Below the pieces are notes generated by a model, which was not told the origin of the DNA, searched no databases, and saw only the letters and a list, made by a program, of their open reading frames with translations. From positions 62,001 to 126,000 of the forward strand of contig NZ_JAFCKT010000001.1 in assembly GCF_018129985.1 (NCBI RefSeq): a stretch of 64,000 bases of DNA. The letters run 5' to 3'. This document shows positions 42,081 to 51,848 of this stretch, one piece after another. How positions within the stretch are numbered: position 1 is the first letter of the stretch; every line of letters starts with the position of its first letter. The position numbers were made by a program, and so were the translations under genes. The stretch is from Bradyrhizobium sp. SZCCT0148. Lineage in GTDB: Bacteria > Pseudomonadota > Alphaproteobacteria > Rhizobiales > Xanthobacteraceae.

Positions 42081-43280
42081 TCACTCCCCCGCCCGGAGCT
42101 TCCTCGGGAACAGCTCCGGCGCACCCGTTGCCACCAGATGCGGTCCTTCCGGGGCCTCGGTCTTGCTGAAATCGAGCTCCTCGATCCGGCCGGCGCGCTT
42201 CTCGATCTTGTCGGCGGAGATCAGGATCTGGCGGACGTCCTCGTTCGCATCGGAAAAATGCTTCTGCAACTTGACCACGCGGTCGCGCAGGCGTCCCAGA
42301 TCGTCGCCGAGCTTGATGACTTCAGTCTGGATCTGGTCGGCGGCGTCGCGCATGCGCGCGTCCTTCATGATCTGCTGCATCACCTGGATCGCGAGCATCA
42401 GCAGCGAGGGCGACACCAGCACCACGCGGGCGCGATAGGCCTTCTGGATCACGTCGTCGAAGCCGTCATGGATCTCGGCGTAGACCGATTCCGACGGCAC
42501 GAACATCAGCGCCATCTCCTGGGTCTCGCCGGTGATGAGGTATTTTTCGGCGATGTCGCTGACATGCTTCATCACGTCGCCGCGCAGCCGCTGCGTGGCA
42601 ATGCGCTTCTCCTCGTCGGTGCGGGCGTCGTGCAGCGCCGTCATTGCTTCCAGCGGGAACTTGGCGTCGATGCAGAGCGGGCGCTGGTCCGGCAGGAACA
42701 CGACGCAGTCGGGCCGCTTGCCGGTCGAGAGCGTGAACTGGAATTCGTAGGCGCCCTTTGGAAGACCGTCCTGGACGATCGCCTCCATCCGCGCCTGGCC
42801 GAAGGCGCCGCGCGACTGCTTGTTGGCGAGCACGTCGCGCAGGGTCGTCACCTGGGTGGTGAGGTCGGTGAGGTTCTTGTGGGCGCTGTCGATGATGCCG
42901 AGCCGCTCGTGCAGCGCGCGCAGGCTTTCCATGGTGTTGCGGGTCGAATGCTCCATCGACTGGCCGACGCGGTGGGTGACCGAGTCCAGCCGCTCGTTGA
43001 CCGCCCGCGCCATCTCGGCCTGGCGTCCCGCCAGCGCCTGGGTCATGGCGTCGACCCGTCCTGAGGATTCGCTCTGGGCGCGCAAGACCTCGCTCAGGCG
43101 CTCCTCGAGCTCGTCGGCGCGGATCGCGTGCGCCATCGCGAGTTCCGCGCCGCGCCGGCCCGACCGGGCGATCACCACGGCAATCGCCACCAGGAGGATA
43201 AGGACGAGGACGCCGAAGCCGATCAGCACATCGATCGTGCGCACCGGCCAGTCGCCGAGCATGAAAATGGTCTCGTTCAT
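42081..43280 (-). CDS. rmuC: DNA recombination protein RmuC
   Basis: RmuC limits inversions at short inverted repeats and is thought to be a nuclease-fold protein. This 399-aa protein has an N-terminal membrane helix (LIGFGVLVLILLVAIAVVIA), a long coiled coil (about 50-170) and the RmuC catalytic-fold core starting at SRGAFGQARMEAIVQDGLP. Motifs RPDCVVFLPDQRPLCIDAKFP and ALMFVPSESVYAEI follow. The ATG at 43280 matches the family; the open frame continues upstream but is not coding. A GAAC-N7-GAAC direct repeat 33-48 bp upstream may link it to SOS control. It is divergent from def. Confidence 0.95.
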   Translation of the reverse strand: MNETIFMLGDWPVRTIDVLIGFGVLVLILLVAIAVVIARSGRRGAELAMAHAIRADELEERLSEVLRAQSESSGRVDAMTQALAGRQAEMARAVNERLDSVTHRVGQSMEHSTRNTMESLRALHERLGIIDSAHKNLTDLTTQVTTLRDVLANKQSRGAFGQARMEAIVQDGLPKGAYEFQFTLSTGKRPDCVVFLPDQRPLCIDAKFPLEAMTALHDARTDEEKRIATQRLRGDVMKHVSDIAEKYLITGETQEMALMFVPSESVYAEIHDGFDDVIQKAYRARVVLVSPSLLMLAIQVMQQIMKDARMRDAADQIQTEVIKLGDDLGRLRDRVVKLQKHFSDANEDVRQILISADKIEKRAGRIEELDFSKTEAPEGPHLVATGAPELFPRKLRAGE

Positions 43281-43313
43281 GCCGACCGTTCTAGCCGATT
43301 CGCCGGCATCCGC

Positions 43314-43328
43314 GAACGAATAGCGAAC
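43314..43328 (-). promoter_or_regulatory. LexA-like direct repeat upstream of rmuC
   Basis: GAACGAATAGCGAAC fits GAAC-N7-GAAC exactly, 33 bp before the rmuC ATG. The spacer is less AT-rich than at 12261, so confidence is lower. Confidence 0.4.
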
Positions 43329-43384
43329 GCTTATGGTTAACTGCACCCTAATTTTTACGGTTAACGAAACCTGAAAATTTATGG

Positions 43385-43399
43385 TTAGCGAAGGGTTAA
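43385..43399 (+). promoter_or_regulatory. CtrA-like box and TTAACC half-sites before def
   Basis: TTAGCGAAGGGTTAA matches the CtrA site TTAA-N7-TTAA with one mismatch, 52 bp before the def ATG. Two more GGTTAAC half-sites occur at 43335-43341 and 43359-43365, in a locally AT-rich stretch. Confidence 0.45.
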
Positions 43400-43451
43400 C
43401 GGGGTTCCGGGCCGCATTGACCGCACTCGGCGCGGGGCTTAAATCGCGGCC

Positions 43452-43976
43452 ATGGCCCTCAGAGAAATCATCATCCTGCCCGACAGGCAGCTGCGTCAGG
43501 TCTCCAAGCCGATCGAAAAGGTCACGACCGAGATCCGCAAGCTTGCCGACGACATGTTCGAGACCATGTACGACGCGCCCGGGATTGGGCTCGCCGCGAT
43601 CCAGATCGCGCAGCCGTTGCGGCTGATCACCATGGACCTCGCCAAGCGCGACGAGAACGGCGAGACCAATCCGCTGCCGCGCGTCTTCATCAACCCCGAG
43701 ATCATCAGCTCCTCCGAGGAGTTGTCGGTCTACGAGGAAGGCTGCCTCTCGATCCCTGAATATTACGAGGAGGTCGAGCGCCCGGCGAAGGTGCGCGTGC
43801 GCTTCACCGACCTCGACGGCAAGGTGCACGAGGAAGACGCCGAAGGTCTCTACGCCACCTGCATCCAGCACGAGATCGACCATCTCAACGGTGTGCTGTT
43901 CGTCGACTATCTGTCGAAGCTCAAGCGCGACCGCGTCATCAAGAAGTTCGAGAAAGCTGCCAAGCGCGCGGAGTAG
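43452..43976 (+). CDS. def: Peptide deformylase
   Basis: Removes the N-formyl group from nascent proteins. The 174-aa metalloenzyme has all three motifs: GIGLAAIQ (44-51), EGCLS with the metal ligand Cys98, and QHEIDH with His140 and His144 plus catalytic Glu141. C-terminal extension [19 protein letters not shown] is typical of type 1. It starts an operon-like series def-fmt-truA; a palindromic element lies between it and fmt. Its upstream region holds CtrA-like sites. Confidence 0.97.
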   Translation: MALREIIILPDRQLRQVSKPIEKVTTEIRKLADDMFETMYDAPGIGLAAIQIAQPLRLITMDLAKRDENGETNPLPRVFINPEIISSSEELSVYEEGCLSIPEYYEEVERPAKVRVRFTDLDGKVHEEDAEGLYATCIQHEIDHLNGVLFVDYLSKLKRDRVIKKFEKAAKRAE

Positions 43977-43990
43977 CCACATCCTCCGCC

Positions 43991-44078
43991 GTCATACCCG
44001 GCCTTGTGCCGGGCATCCACGTTCGTCGCCGCCGCGCGCAGGAAGGGCATGGATGGCTGGGACAAGCCCAGCCTTGAC
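43991..44078. repeat. GTCAT...TTGAC palindromic element between def and fmt
   Basis: Left arm GTCATACCCGGCCTTGTGCC, right arm GGGACAAGCCCAGCCTTGAC. It lies 14 bp after def and 36 bp before fmt. Confidence 0.7.
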
Positions 44079-44114
44079 GGATAACTGGCTCCCATCTGAG
44101 GATTGTCTCGCCAC

Positions 44115-45050
44115 ATGCCCCTTCGCCTCATCTTCATGGGCACGCCCGATTTCTCCGTGCCGACGCTGCTCGAGCTGGTCGCGCATGGCCATGAGATCGT
44201 CGCCGTCTACACCCGCGCCCCGAAGCCGGGCGGGCGGCGCGGCCTGCAGTTGCAGCCGACGCCGGTCGAGGAGGCCGCGCGAAAGCTCGGCATTCCCGTG
44301 CTGACGCCGAAGACGCTGAAAACCCAGGAAGCGCTCGACGAGTTCAGCGCGTTCGATGCTGATGCCGCCGTCGTCGTCGCCTACGGCATGATCCTGCCGC
44401 AGGCGATCCTCGATGCGCCAAGACTCGGCTGCTACAATCTGCACGCCTCGCTGCTGCCGCGCTGGCGCGGCGCCGCCCCCATCAACCGCGCGATCATGGC
44501 TGGCGATGCCGAGAGCGGCGTGATGGTGATGAAGATGGATGTCGGCCTCGACACCGGCGACGTCGCGATGGCCGAGCGCCTCGCGATCACGGACACCATG
44601 ACGGCGGCCGACCTGCACGATCGGCTCTCCCGCCTTGGCGCCGACCTGATGGTGCGCGCGATGGCTGCGCTCGACCGCGGCGGGCTCCAGCTCAAAAAGC
44701 AGAGCGAGGACGGCGTGACGTACGCCGCAAAGATCGACAAGACCGAGGCGCGGATCGACTGGGGCAAGCCGGCGCGCGCCGTGCTGCGCCACATCCACGG
44801 CCTGTCGCCGTTCCCCGGTGCATGGGCCGAGCTTGCCGAGGTCAGCGACAACGCGCGCGTCAAAATCCTGCGGTGTGAACTGGCGAAGGGCTCGGGCACG
44901 CCGGGTGAGGTGCTCGACGACAAGCTCACCATCGCCTGCGGCGAGGACGCCATCCGCATCATCGAACTCCAGCGCGAGGGTAAAGGCCGGATGCAGGCCG
45001 CGGACTTCCTGCGCGGCATGCCGTTGAAGGCCGGCGCCAAATTCACCTGA
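44115..45050 (+). CDS. fmt: Methionyl-tRNA formyltransferase
   Basis: Formylates Met-tRNA-fMet for translation initiation. The 311-aa protein shows the N-terminal formyltransferase fold ([17 protein letters not shown]), the formate-binding signature with Asn, His and Asp ([33 protein letters not shown]) and the C-terminal OB-like tRNA-binding domain ([13 protein letters not shown]). The ATG at 44115 is the usual start; a TTG four codons earlier is possible. The operon partner def undoes its reaction on proteins, a classic pairing. Confidence 0.97.
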   Translation: MPLRLIFMGTPDFSVPTLLELVAHGHEIVAVYTRAPKPGGRRGLQLQPTPVEEAARKLGIPVLTPKTLKTQEALDEFSAFDADAAVVVAYGMILPQAILDAPRLGCYNLHASLLPRWRGAAPINRAIMAGDAESGVMVMKMDVGLDTGDVAMAERLAITDTMTAADLHDRLSRLGADLMVRAMAALDRGGLQLKKQSEDGVTYAAKIDKTEARIDWGKPARAVLRHIHGLSPFPGAWAELAEVSDNARVKILRCELAKGSGTPGEVLDDKLTIACGEDAIRIIELQREGKGRMQAADFLRGMPLKAGAKFT

Positions 45051-45054
45051 CGCT

Positions 45055-45154
45055 GTCATACCCCGCGACGGCGGGGTATCCAGTACCCAGACACGTCTTG
45101 GCTGAACAGAGATGCCTCGGAGGACTGGATCGCCGGTCAGGCCCTGGCGATGAC
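45055..45154. repeat. GTCAT...ATGAC palindromic element between fmt and truA
   Basis: GTCATACCCCGCGACGGCGGG, inner GTATCCAGTA, right arm GCCCTGGCGATGAC. It ends only 15 bp before the truA ATG and starts 4 bp after the fmt stop. Confidence 0.65.
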
Positions 45155-45169
45155 ACCACCGGGATTGAG

Positions 45170-45907
45170 ATGCCCCGCTACAAGCTCACCATCGAATATG
45201 ACGGCGCGCCGTTCTTCGGCTGGCAGGTGCAGGACACGCTGCCGTCGGTACAGGGCGCGCTGGAGGCGGCCGTGAAGGCGATGACCGGCGCGGAGTTGCG
45301 CGTGCACGGCGCCGGCCGCACCGATGCCGGCGTGCACGCGCGGGGCCAGGTCGCGCATGTCGATATCGACAAGCCGTTTCCACCGGGCCGGTTTCGCGAC
45401 GGGCTCAATGCGCATCTGCGCCCGCATCCGATCGCGGTGCTGGAAGCCGAGGTCGTGCCTGACAGTTTCGAGGCGCGCTTCTCAGCGGTGAAGCGCCACT
45501 ATCGCTATCGCGTCATCAACACCCGCGCCAATCTCGCGCTCGACATCGGCCACGCCTGGCGCGTGCCGCGCAAGCTCGATGCCGATGCGATGCATGCAGC
45601 GGCACAACGCCTGCTCGGCAAGCACGATTTCACCACGTTCCGTGACACCGAGTGCCAGGCGAAGTCGCCGGAGAAGACGCTCGATCAGCTCGACGTCGAG
45701 CGCGATGGCCGTGAGATCGTCATCGTCACCTCGGCGCGGTCCTTCCTGCACAGCCAGGTCCGCTCGATGGTGGGCTCCCTGGTCTGGGTCGGTGAAGGCC
45801 GCTGGACCGCCGACGATCTCTCCGCAGCGCTGGCCGCACGCAACCGCGCAGCGTGCGGCATCGTCGCCCCGCCGGACGGGCTGTATCTGATGAAGGTGGA
45901 TTATTAG
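45170..45907 (+). CDS. truA: tRNA pseudouridine synthase A
   Basis: Makes pseudouridine at positions 38-40 of the tRNA anticodon stem. The 245-aa enzyme has the catalytic Asp52 in [17 protein letters not shown], the N-terminal [18 protein letters not shown] and the C-terminal [18 protein letters not shown]. The ATG at 45170 gives the canonical N-terminus. It follows fmt across a palindromic element that leaves just enough room for a ribosome site (GGGATTGAG), so the element may tune its translation. Confidence 0.96.
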   Translation: MPRYKLTIEYDGAPFFGWQVQDTLPSVQGALEAAVKAMTGAELRVHGAGRTDAGVHARGQVAHVDIDKPFPPGRFRDGLNAHLRPHPIAVLEAEVVPDSFEARFSAVKRHYRYRVINTRANLALDIGHAWRVPRKLDADAMHAAAQRLLGKHDFTTFRDTECQAKSPEKTLDQLDVERDGREIVIVTSARSFLHSQVRSMVGSLVWVGEGRWTADDLSAALAARNRAACGIVAPPDGLYLMKVDY

Positions 45908-45927
45908 CGCCTGATGCCGCTACGTCC

Positions 45928-46016
45928 GTCATGGCCGGGCTTGTTCCGGCCATCCACGATCTTTCTTGCTGCGACTGAAGTACGTGGATGCCCTGGAGAA
46001 GCCCGGGCACGACGAC
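45928..46016. repeat. GTCAT...ACGAC palindromic element
   Basis: Left arm GTCATGGCCGGGCTTGTTCC, right arm GGAGAAGCCCGGGCACGAC. It lies in the convergent gap between truA and dapE, 20 bp from the truA stop. Confidence 0.7.
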
Positions 46017-46039
46017 GGGATCCCTGGCAACGACAGCGC

Positions 46040-47206
46040 TTACCCAAAATACCTAGTCAGTATCCCCCGATACACCTTCGTCAGTTTCTCCAGATCGGCC
46101 ACCGGCACGCGCTCGTCGACCTGGTGCATGGTCTGGCCGACCAGCCCAAACTCGATCACCGGGCAATAGCTCGAGATGAACCGCGCGTCCGACGTGCCGC
46201 CTGATGTCGACAGCTCCGGCTTGCGCCCCGTCACCTCCTCGATCGCGGACACCGCGAGATCGGTGAATGGGCCGGGCTTGGTGACGAACACGTTGGAGTT
46301 CGAGGGCTCCCAGACGATGCGGGCCTTGATGCGATTGCCGCAGGCCTTTGTCAGCCGCGTCTCGACCAATTCGCGCAGGCTCGCCTGGGTGTGGTTGTCG
46401 TTGTAGCGAATGTTGAACCTGGCACGGGCCTCGCCGGGGATGACGTTGAAAGCCTTGTTGCCGACGTCGACCGAGACGAATTCGAGATTGGAGGCCTGGA
46501 ATTGCGCGCTGCCATGGTCGAGCGGTTCGTCGGAAATCGCCACGATCAATCGCGAAATGTCAGGCACCGGATTGGAGGCGCGATGCGGATAGGCGACGTG
46601 GCCCTGCACGCCGTCCACGTACAGCGTGCCGGATTGCGAGCCGCGGCGGCCGACCTTGATGGTGTCGCCGAGCGTCTCGACATTGGAGGGTTCGCCCAGC
46701 ACGCAATGGTCGAATGTCTCGCCGCGCTCGGCGGCCCATTTCAACAGCTTGATGGTGCCGTTGATCGAGACGTCTTCCTCGTCGCCGGTGATCAGGAACG
46801 AGATCGAGCCCTTGCCGTCGCTGCGCGGCTGGCCGCCGTTGGCGGCGAGATGCTCCAGGACCGCTGCGACCGAACAGGCGATGCCGCCCTTCATGTCGAC
46901 CGCGCCGCGGCCATGCAGGACACCGTCCTTGACCTCTCCGGAGAACGCACCGACGCTCCAGGCGCTCTCGTCACCGGGCGGTACCACGTCGGTATGGCCG
47001 GCGAAGGTGATGTGCGGACCCTCGCTGCCGATCCGCGCATAGAGATTGTCGACGTCGGCAGTGCCGGGTTCGCTGAAGGTCACGCGGTGGCAGGTGAAGC
47101 CTGCGGCGCCGAGGGCTTTTTCAAGGACCCCGAGCGCGCCGGCATCTTCAGGAGTTACCGAGGGGCAGCGGATCAGATCGCGGGCAATGGAGAGAGCATC
47201 GGTCAT
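46040..47206 (-). CDS. dapE: Succinyl-diaminopimelate desuccinylase
   Basis: Lysine/diaminopimelate pathway: releases succinate from N-succinyl-LL-DAP. The 388-aa M20 metallopeptidase-fold enzyme has zinc ligands in [34 protein letters not shown] and LGEPSN, and the C-terminal [12 protein letters not shown]. The dimerisation domain [20 protein letters not shown] segment is present. Its ATG overlaps the stop of the upstream DUF805 gene (ATGA). dapD lies 0.8 kb upstream on the same strand, so this is a lysine/cell-wall cluster. Confidence 0.96.
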   Translation of the reverse strand: MTDALSIARDLIRCPSVTPEDAGALGVLEKALGAAGFTCHRVTFSEPGTADVDNLYARIGSEGPHITFAGHTDVVPPGDESAWSVGAFSGEVKDGVLHGRGAVDMKGGIACSVAAVLEHLAANGGQPRSDGKGSISFLITGDEEDVSINGTIKLLKWAAERGETFDHCVLGEPSNVETLGDTIKVGRRGSQSGTLYVDGVQGHVAYPHRASNPVPDISRLIVAISDEPLDHGSAQFQASNLEFVSVDVGNKAFNVIPGEARARFNIRYNDNHTQASLRELVETRLTKACGNRIKARIVWEPSNSNVFVTKPGPFTDLAVSAIEEVTGRKPELSTSGGTSDARFISSYCPVIEFGLVGQTMHQVDERVPVADLEKLTKVYRGILTRYFG

Positions 47207-47853
47207 GAGCCCCGCTTAACATGCATGCCGCCGGGTGGGCTAGCGCTGGGCGGGACAATTTCGAGCTCGCGGCTCTGGTCCCAACTTTTTGCAGAGGGAG
47301 CGACGGATGCGGAGCCGTCGTCGACGTCGGCGAGCGGATCGGGGCCGAAGCGGTTGTGGCCCGCGGTGCCGGGTACGATGAACAGCTCGATGAATCCCCA
47401 CAGCCACAGGGTCGAGGCGGTGAGGCTGAGCGACTGGGCCCAATGGGAGTCAGGCAGCAGATCCGAGAACTGACTGAACAGGCCGGGTGCGAGGAAGAAT
47501 GGAATGATCCACCGGCCGCTCTTGTCGCGGTCGTGCAGCCGCTTGGTGGCCGTTGCCAGGAAAATCCATGCAAACAGCGACAGGCCTGACGCCTTCAGGA
47601 TCAGGTCCGTGCGGCCGAGGGATGCCAGCGAGCGATAAAGCCTGGGATCGAACAGCTTGAAAAGGTCGTCCAGGCCGAAGTCGAAATCAACTTTGATGGA
47701 TAGCTTCAACAATCCGTCCCCGCTGAGGAGGTGGATCACCTGACTGATCAATCCGAGCAAGCCAGCCAGCACCGCGACGATCAGCAACGCCTGCCATTGC
47801 AAGGCGCGGTTGATACGGCCGTCGAAGCGGAAGAGGTACGAGGTCCAGTCCAT
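47203..47853 (-). CDS. DUF805 family membrane protein
   Basis: A 216-aa protein with the DUF805 pattern: [16 protein letters not shown] at the N-terminus, several membrane helices ([20 protein letters not shown] and others), [14 protein letters not shown] in the middle and [12 protein letters not shown] near the end. The C-terminal ~35 residues are polar and probably cytoplasmic. Function is unknown. It is translationally coupled to dapE by a four-base overlap and lies between dapD and dapE. The ATG at 47853 gives the correct family start. Confidence 0.85.
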   Translation of the reverse strand: MDWTSYLFRFDGRINRALQWQALLIVAVLAGLLGLISQVIHLLSGDGLLKLSIKVDFDFGLDDLFKLFDPRLYRSLASLGRTDLILKASGLSLFAWIFLATATKRLHDRDKSGRWIIPFFLAPGLFSQFSDLLPDSHWAQSLSLTASTLWLWGFIELFIVPGTAGHNRFGPDPLADVDDGSASVAPSAKSWDQSRELEIVPPSASPPGGMHVKRGS

Positions 47854-47978
47854 GCGAGCGGTTCCGGGCGGGAGCGGCCGCCCGAAGATTGGTCGCAATG
47901 GCGGGAGAGGCGGTTCGACGAGGCTGTCCGGCGCCGCCGGTCACCTCGTCCCGCAAGGAACGGGGAGAGGCTGAGAGC

Positions 47979-48824
47979 TCAATCCCGCAGCAGCTCGTTG
48001 ATGCTGGTCTTCGAGCGCGTGCGCTCGTCGACGCGCTTGACGATCACGGCGCAGGCGGTGCTCGGGCCGATCTGGCCGTTCTTCATCAGCCTGCCGGGCA
48101 GCGCTCCGGGTACCACCACCGAATATTCAGGCACTTCGCCGATGAAGATCTCGCCGGTGTCGCGGTCGACGATCTTGGTGGAGGCGCCCAGGAACACGCC
48201 CATCGCCAGCACCGCCCCCTTGCGCACGATCACGCCTTCGGCGACTTCCGAGCGGGCGCCGATGAAGCAGTCGTCCTCGATGATCACGGGCTCGGCCTGC
48301 AGCGGCTCGAGCACACCGCCGATGCCGGCGCCGCCGGAGATGTGCACGCGCTTGCCGATCTGCGCGCAGGAGCCGACTGTGGCCCAGGTGTCCACCATGG
48401 TGCTCTCATCGACATAGGCGCCGAGATTGACGAAGGACGGCATCAGCACGACGTTCTTGGCGATGAAGGCCGAGCGGCGCACGATGGCGCCCGGCACGGC
48501 GCGAAAACCGGCATCGCGAAAACGGTTCTCGCCCCAGCCTTCGAACTTCGAGGGCACCTTGTCCCACCAGTTAGCCTGGCCGGGGCCGCCGTTGATGACG
48601 CCCATGTCGTTGAGGCGGAACGACAGCAGCACGGCCTTCTTCAGCCATTGATTGACCTTCCACTTGCCGTCGGCGCCGCGCTCGGCAACGCGGGCCTCAC
48701 CCTTGTCCAGGGTCTCCAGCGCCTGATCCACGGCCTCGCGCACTTCGCCCTTGGTCGCGGTCGAGATGCCGTCGCGCGCGTCGAAGGCGCTGTTGATGGT
48801 GGATTCGAGGGCTGCAAGGGACAT
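47979..48824 (-). CDS. dapD: Tetrahydrodipicolinate N-succinyltransferase
   Basis: Succinylates tetrahydrodipicolinate with succinyl-CoA in the DAP/lysine pathway. The 281-aa protein begins with a helical domain ([19 protein letters not shown]) and continues into a left-handed beta-helix made of hexapeptide repeats ([40 protein letters not shown]). The [10 protein letters not shown] loop and short C-terminal extension follow. The next enzyme in the pathway but one, dapE, lies downstream on the same strand after the DUF805 gene. Confidence 0.97.
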   Translation of the reverse strand: MSLAALESTINSAFDARDGISTATKGEVREAVDQALETLDKGEARVAERGADGKWKVNQWLKKAVLLSFRLNDMGVINGGPGQANWWDKVPSKFEGWGENRFRDAGFRAVPGAIVRRSAFIAKNVVLMPSFVNLGAYVDESTMVDTWATVGSCAQIGKRVHISGGAGIGGVLEPLQAEPVIIEDDCFIGARSEVAEGVIVRKGAVLAMGVFLGASTKIVDRDTGEIFIGEVPEYSVVVPGALPGRLMKNGQIGPSTACAVIVKRVDERTRSKTSINELLRD

Positions 48825-48910
48825 CGGGATTTCCTCTGGAGAAGGCGGGTCTTGTCGCGGATTGGGGGCTTTTTCGGGATTTGACGGGGGAGAGTCAAGC
48901 TTGCTTCGCT

Positions 48911-49008
48911 GTCATCACCCGCGAAGCGGGTAATCCAGGACGCCGCAGCGGTCGTGATGAATCGAGACAGCAATGATTACTGGATACCCCGCTTTCGCGG
49001 GGTATGAC
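48911..49008. repeat. GTCAT...ATGAC palindromic element (ACCCGCGAAGCGGGTAATCC subtype)
   Basis: Left arm GTCATCACCCGCGAAGCGGG with TAATCCAG, right arm TACTGGATACCCCGC ending GGGTATGAC. It lies 2 bp from the stop of the HAD gene. Confidence 0.75.
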
Positions 49009-49010
49009 GG

Positions 49011-49703
49011 CTACTTGGGAGACAACCCAGCCAAAAATCCCGTCAGATCATCCGTGACGTGATCGACATGGGCGGCGCCCCGGCCTTCCAGCTCCCAGTC
49101 TTCCCGCACCACCTCCTTCGTTCCATCCGGCACCACCAGCACCGTGGTCATGCCGAGCTGGTGCGGGACGGCGAGGTTGCGGGCGAGGTCCTCGAACATG
49201 GCGGCGCGTGTCGGATCGACCGCGTGGTCGGCGAGAAACTTTTGATACGTCTGCGCCGCCGGCTTCGGCTCGAATTCGGCGGCAATGATGTCGAACACGC
49301 CGTCGAAATGCGTTGCCAGGCCGAGCCGCGCCAGCACCGCATCGACATGGTCCACCGAGCCGTTGGTCAGGATCAGCTTGCGCCCCGACAATCTTGCGAT
49401 GGCCTCGCCAAGCGCCGGGTTCGGCTCCAGCGGGGAATGGTCGATCTTGTGGACGTAGGCGAGATAGTCGTCGGCGGATACGCCATGCAAGGTCATCATG
49501 CCGCGCATGGTGGTGCCGAAGCGCAGGTAATAATCCTTCTGGAGTTTTCGCGCCTCCGCCGGCGTCACCTGCAGCCAGCTCGACACGAACTCGGTGATCC
49601 GCACATCGACCTGCTGCCACAGATTGACGTGATGCGGATACAGCGTGTTGTCGAGGTCGAACACCCAGGTGTCGACATGGGCAAAGGTGCGGGGCTGGCT
49701 CAT
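49011..49703 (-). CDS. HAD-family pyrimidine 5'-nucleotidase
   Basis: A 230-aa HAD phosphatase: motif I TWVFDLDNTLYP (Asp nucleophile and Asp general acid), motif II in LILTNGSVDHVD, and motifs III/IV in AEFEPKPAAQTYQKF and AMFEDLARNLAVPHQLGM. The N-terminal DNTLYPHHVNLWQQVD and the helical cap are typical of the yeast Sdt1-like pyrimidine 5'-nucleotidase subfamily. It probably dephosphorylates UMP/CMP or small sugar phosphates. ATG at 49703 chosen; the open frame upstream lacks similarity. Confidence 0.9.
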   Translation of the reverse strand: MSQPRTFAHVDTWVFDLDNTLYPHHVNLWQQVDVRITEFVSSWLQVTPAEARKLQKDYYLRFGTTMRGMMTLHGVSADDYLAYVHKIDHSPLEPNPALGEAIARLSGRKLILTNGSVDHVDAVLARLGLATHFDGVFDIIAAEFEPKPAAQTYQKFLADHAVDPTRAAMFEDLARNLAVPHQLGMTTVLVVPDGTKEVVREDWELEGRGAAHVDHVTDDLTGFLAGLSPK

Positions 49704-49716
49704 TGCAAATCTTCCT

Positions 49717-50703
49717 TCACGGCACCGCGAAGCGCAGCGTCTTGCCGCCGCTCGACATGTCCACAGCGCCAAAGCCGGTCGCCGCGAATCCGCGCGCGCC
49801 GCAATCGGTCTGCTCGGTGGTCTCGAACTTGGTCTCGCGCGTGCAGAGCTGCCTGTCGCCGCCCCAGTTCAACGGCCGGTCCTTCAGCTTGACGACGCGG
49901 TTGTCGGCGTCGACGGCCTCCGCGAAGCTGAAGATCTGCTTCGGCTGGCCGGTGACATCAGGGTGCAGGCACGTCTTGGGATCGATGCGATACCAGCCGC
50001 GGCTGGTCACGGTCTTGCCGTCGTCGGTCGCGATCGCCGCCATCACCTTGTGCACCGTGTCGTTGCACCAGGTCAGGCCGGTCGCGGACGGCGTCTGCAC
50101 CGCATCGATCATGGTCTTGAAGAAATTCGGCGAGCCCACGATGTCCGCGGACAATCCGCGGCTCTTCAGGAACGCGGCCAGGGCAGCTTGCGTCTTCGGC
50201 CCGTCGACGCCGTCGATCGGCGCGGCATCGTAGCCCGCGATCACCAGGAGCCGCTGGATGCCGGCGAGGCGGGCCTGCTCGTCGTCATATTCGGAATCCT
50301 CGGCGAGATAGGCAATCAGGTTGCCGTCGGCGGCTTGTGCCGGCGTCACTTGCGTGAAGGCCGCCTGGCTCTGGCCGGTGCGGCATTGCCGGGCCGCGGC
50401 GATGACGAAATTGTCCTGCGCCACGCACAGCATGTCGCTGCCGTTCTGCGGAATCGGGGAGGCGCCATAGACGCCGAGCGCACGGGCGTTGAGCAGGATG
50501 CGGTCGGCGGTCAGCGTGCCCTGCACCACCACGCGGCACGTGGCGGGATCGACCCTGAACCAGCCCCGCGTCGCGGTCGCCGCCTTGTCGTCGATGCCGA
50601 TCGCGGCTTCGACGACATAGGACATCCGGTTGCAGATCTTCAGATCGGCGAAGGCCGGCACCGAGGAGAAGACGAAGGAGACGGCCGCGGCCGGCAGCGT
50701 CAT
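49717..50703 (-). CDS. Exported protein with two DUF1036 domains around a peptidoglycan-binding-like module
   Basis: A 328-aa exported protein. A signal peptide (TLPAAAVSFVFSSVPAFA) precedes a DUF1036 domain (LKICNRMSYVVEAAIGIDD ... RGWFRVDPATC). In the centre is a short helical module (IQRLLVIAGYDAAPIDGVDG then KTQAALAAFLKSRGL), which resembles PG_binding_1. A second DUF1036 follows (LTWCNDTVHKVMAAIATDD ... RGWYRIDPKTC). Paired cysteines in each DUF1036 repeat suggest disulphides. Cell-envelope localisation is likely; function is unknown. The start lies just downstream of a palindromic element, through which the frame also happens to be open. Confidence 0.8.
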   Translation of the reverse strand: MTLPAAAVSFVFSSVPAFADLKICNRMSYVVEAAIGIDDKAATATRGWFRVDPATCRVVVQGTLTADRILLNARALGVYGASPIPQNGSDMLCVAQDNFVIAAARQCRTGQSQAAFTQVTPAQAADGNLIAYLAEDSEYDDEQARLAGIQRLLVIAGYDAAPIDGVDGPKTQAALAAFLKSRGLSADIVGSPNFFKTMIDAVQTPSATGLTWCNDTVHKVMAAIATDDGKTVTSRGWYRIDPKTCLHPDVTGQPKQIFSFAEAVDADNRVVKLKDRPLNWGGDRQLCTRETKFETTEQTDCGARGFAATGFGAVDMSSGGKTLRFAVP

Positions 50704-50751
50704 CAGGAAGCGGGTGAGGGGCGAGCGACCGTGCTGCCGGACTCTCCGCTC

Positions 50752-50862
50752 GTCATGGCCCGGCTTGTCCCGGGCATCCACCTTCTTGGTGCCGGTCAAA
50801 AGCTCGTGGATGGCCGGGACATCTGTGCGAAGGCGCGCTTCGCGCTTTTGCCCGGCCATGAC
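50752..50862. repeat. GTCAT...ATGAC palindromic element with nested hairpin
   Basis: Left arm GTCATGGCCCGGCTTGTCCC, right arm TTTTGCCCGGCCATGAC, plus an extra inner hairpin GAAGGCGCGCTTCGCGCTTT. It lies between the DUF1036 gene start and the argB stop (23 bp). Confidence 0.7.
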
Positions 50863-50885
50863 GGCTTTCGTTGGCCAGCTCTTCA

Positions 50886-51773
50886 TCACTTGTGGATCAG
50901 CGTTCCCGTGCCGGTGTTGGTGAACAGCTCGAGCAGCACGGCATGCTGCATCTTTCCGTCGATGATGACGACGCCCTCGACGCCCTGCTCCAGCGCATAG
51001 ATGCAGGTCTCGACCTTCGGGATCATGCCGCCGGAAATGGTGCCGTCGGCAATCAGCTTGCGCGCGTCCTTCACCGAGAGCTGCGGGATCAGCTTCTTCG
51101 ACTTGTCGAGCACGCCGGGCACGTCGGTGAGCAGCAGCAGCCGCTTGGCCTTCAGCGCGCCGGCAACCGCACCGGCAAATGTGTCGGCGTTGACGTTCAG
51201 CGTCTGGCCCTCCTTCGAGGTCGCGAGCGGCGCCAGCACCGGGATCAGCTCGTAGCCGATCAGCTGGTTGAGCAGCGTGAGGTCGACCTTCTCGGGGTCG
51301 CCGACGAAGCCGAGATCGATCGCCTTCTCGATGTTCGAGCCGGGATCGATGATGGTGCGCGTCGTCTTCGACGCCTTCACCATGTTGGCGTCCTTGCCTG
51401 ACAGACCCACGGCCTTGCCGCCGGCCTCGTTGATGTAGCCGACAATCTGCTTGTTGACGGAACCGGCAAGCACCATCTCGACGATCTCGATGGTCGCGGC
51501 ATCGGTGATGCGCAGGCCTGCCGCGAACTCCGATTGAATGCCGAGGCGCTTGAGCATGGTCGCAATCTGCGGCCCGCCGCCATGCACCACGACAGGATTG
51601 ATCGCGGTCTGCTCCAAGAGCACGATGTCGCGGGCAAAATTCTTCGCGGTCTCCTCGTCGCCCATGGCATGGCCGCCATATTTGATGACGATGGTTTCCT
51701 CGTCATACTGCTGCATGTGCGGCAGCGCTTCGGACAGGATGCGGGCCTGGTCGAGCGGGGAGATGTCGGTCAT
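50886..51773 (-). CDS. argB: Acetylglutamate kinase
   Basis: Phosphorylates N-acetylglutamate, the second step of arginine synthesis. The 295-aa amino-acid-kinase-fold protein has [10 protein letters not shown] (catalytic Lys), [42 protein letters not shown] and [14 protein letters not shown]. The N-terminal helix ([16 protein letters not shown]) is typical of the arginine-inhibited hexameric enzymes, so feedback inhibition is likely. It lies next to DUF423 and engB on the same strand. Confidence 0.97.
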   Translation of the reverse strand: MTDISPLDQARILSEALPHMQQYDEETIVIKYGGHAMGDEETAKNFARDIVLLEQTAINPVVVHGGGPQIATMLKRLGIQSEFAAGLRITDAATIEIVEMVLAGSVNKQIVGYINEAGGKAVGLSGKDANMVKASKTTRTIIDPGSNIEKAIDLGFVGDPEKVDLTLLNQLIGYELIPVLAPLATSKEGQTLNVNADTFAGAVAGALKAKRLLLLTDVPGVLDKSKKLIPQLSVKDARKLIADGTISGGMIPKVETCIYALEQGVEGVVIIDGKMQHAVLLELFTNTGTGTLIHK

Positions 51774-51848
51774 GTCGCGGATCTCGCTGGCGGGACTGGA
51801 GCGGCCTGCGTTCTATCCGATTGGCGGGGGCAGCGCAAAGCGATGTTC

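Noticed and set aside
43281..43982. N-terminal extension of RmuC opposite def
   Set aside because: It is antisense to a clear peptide deformylase gene, and the known RmuC N-terminus with its membrane helix begins at 43280.
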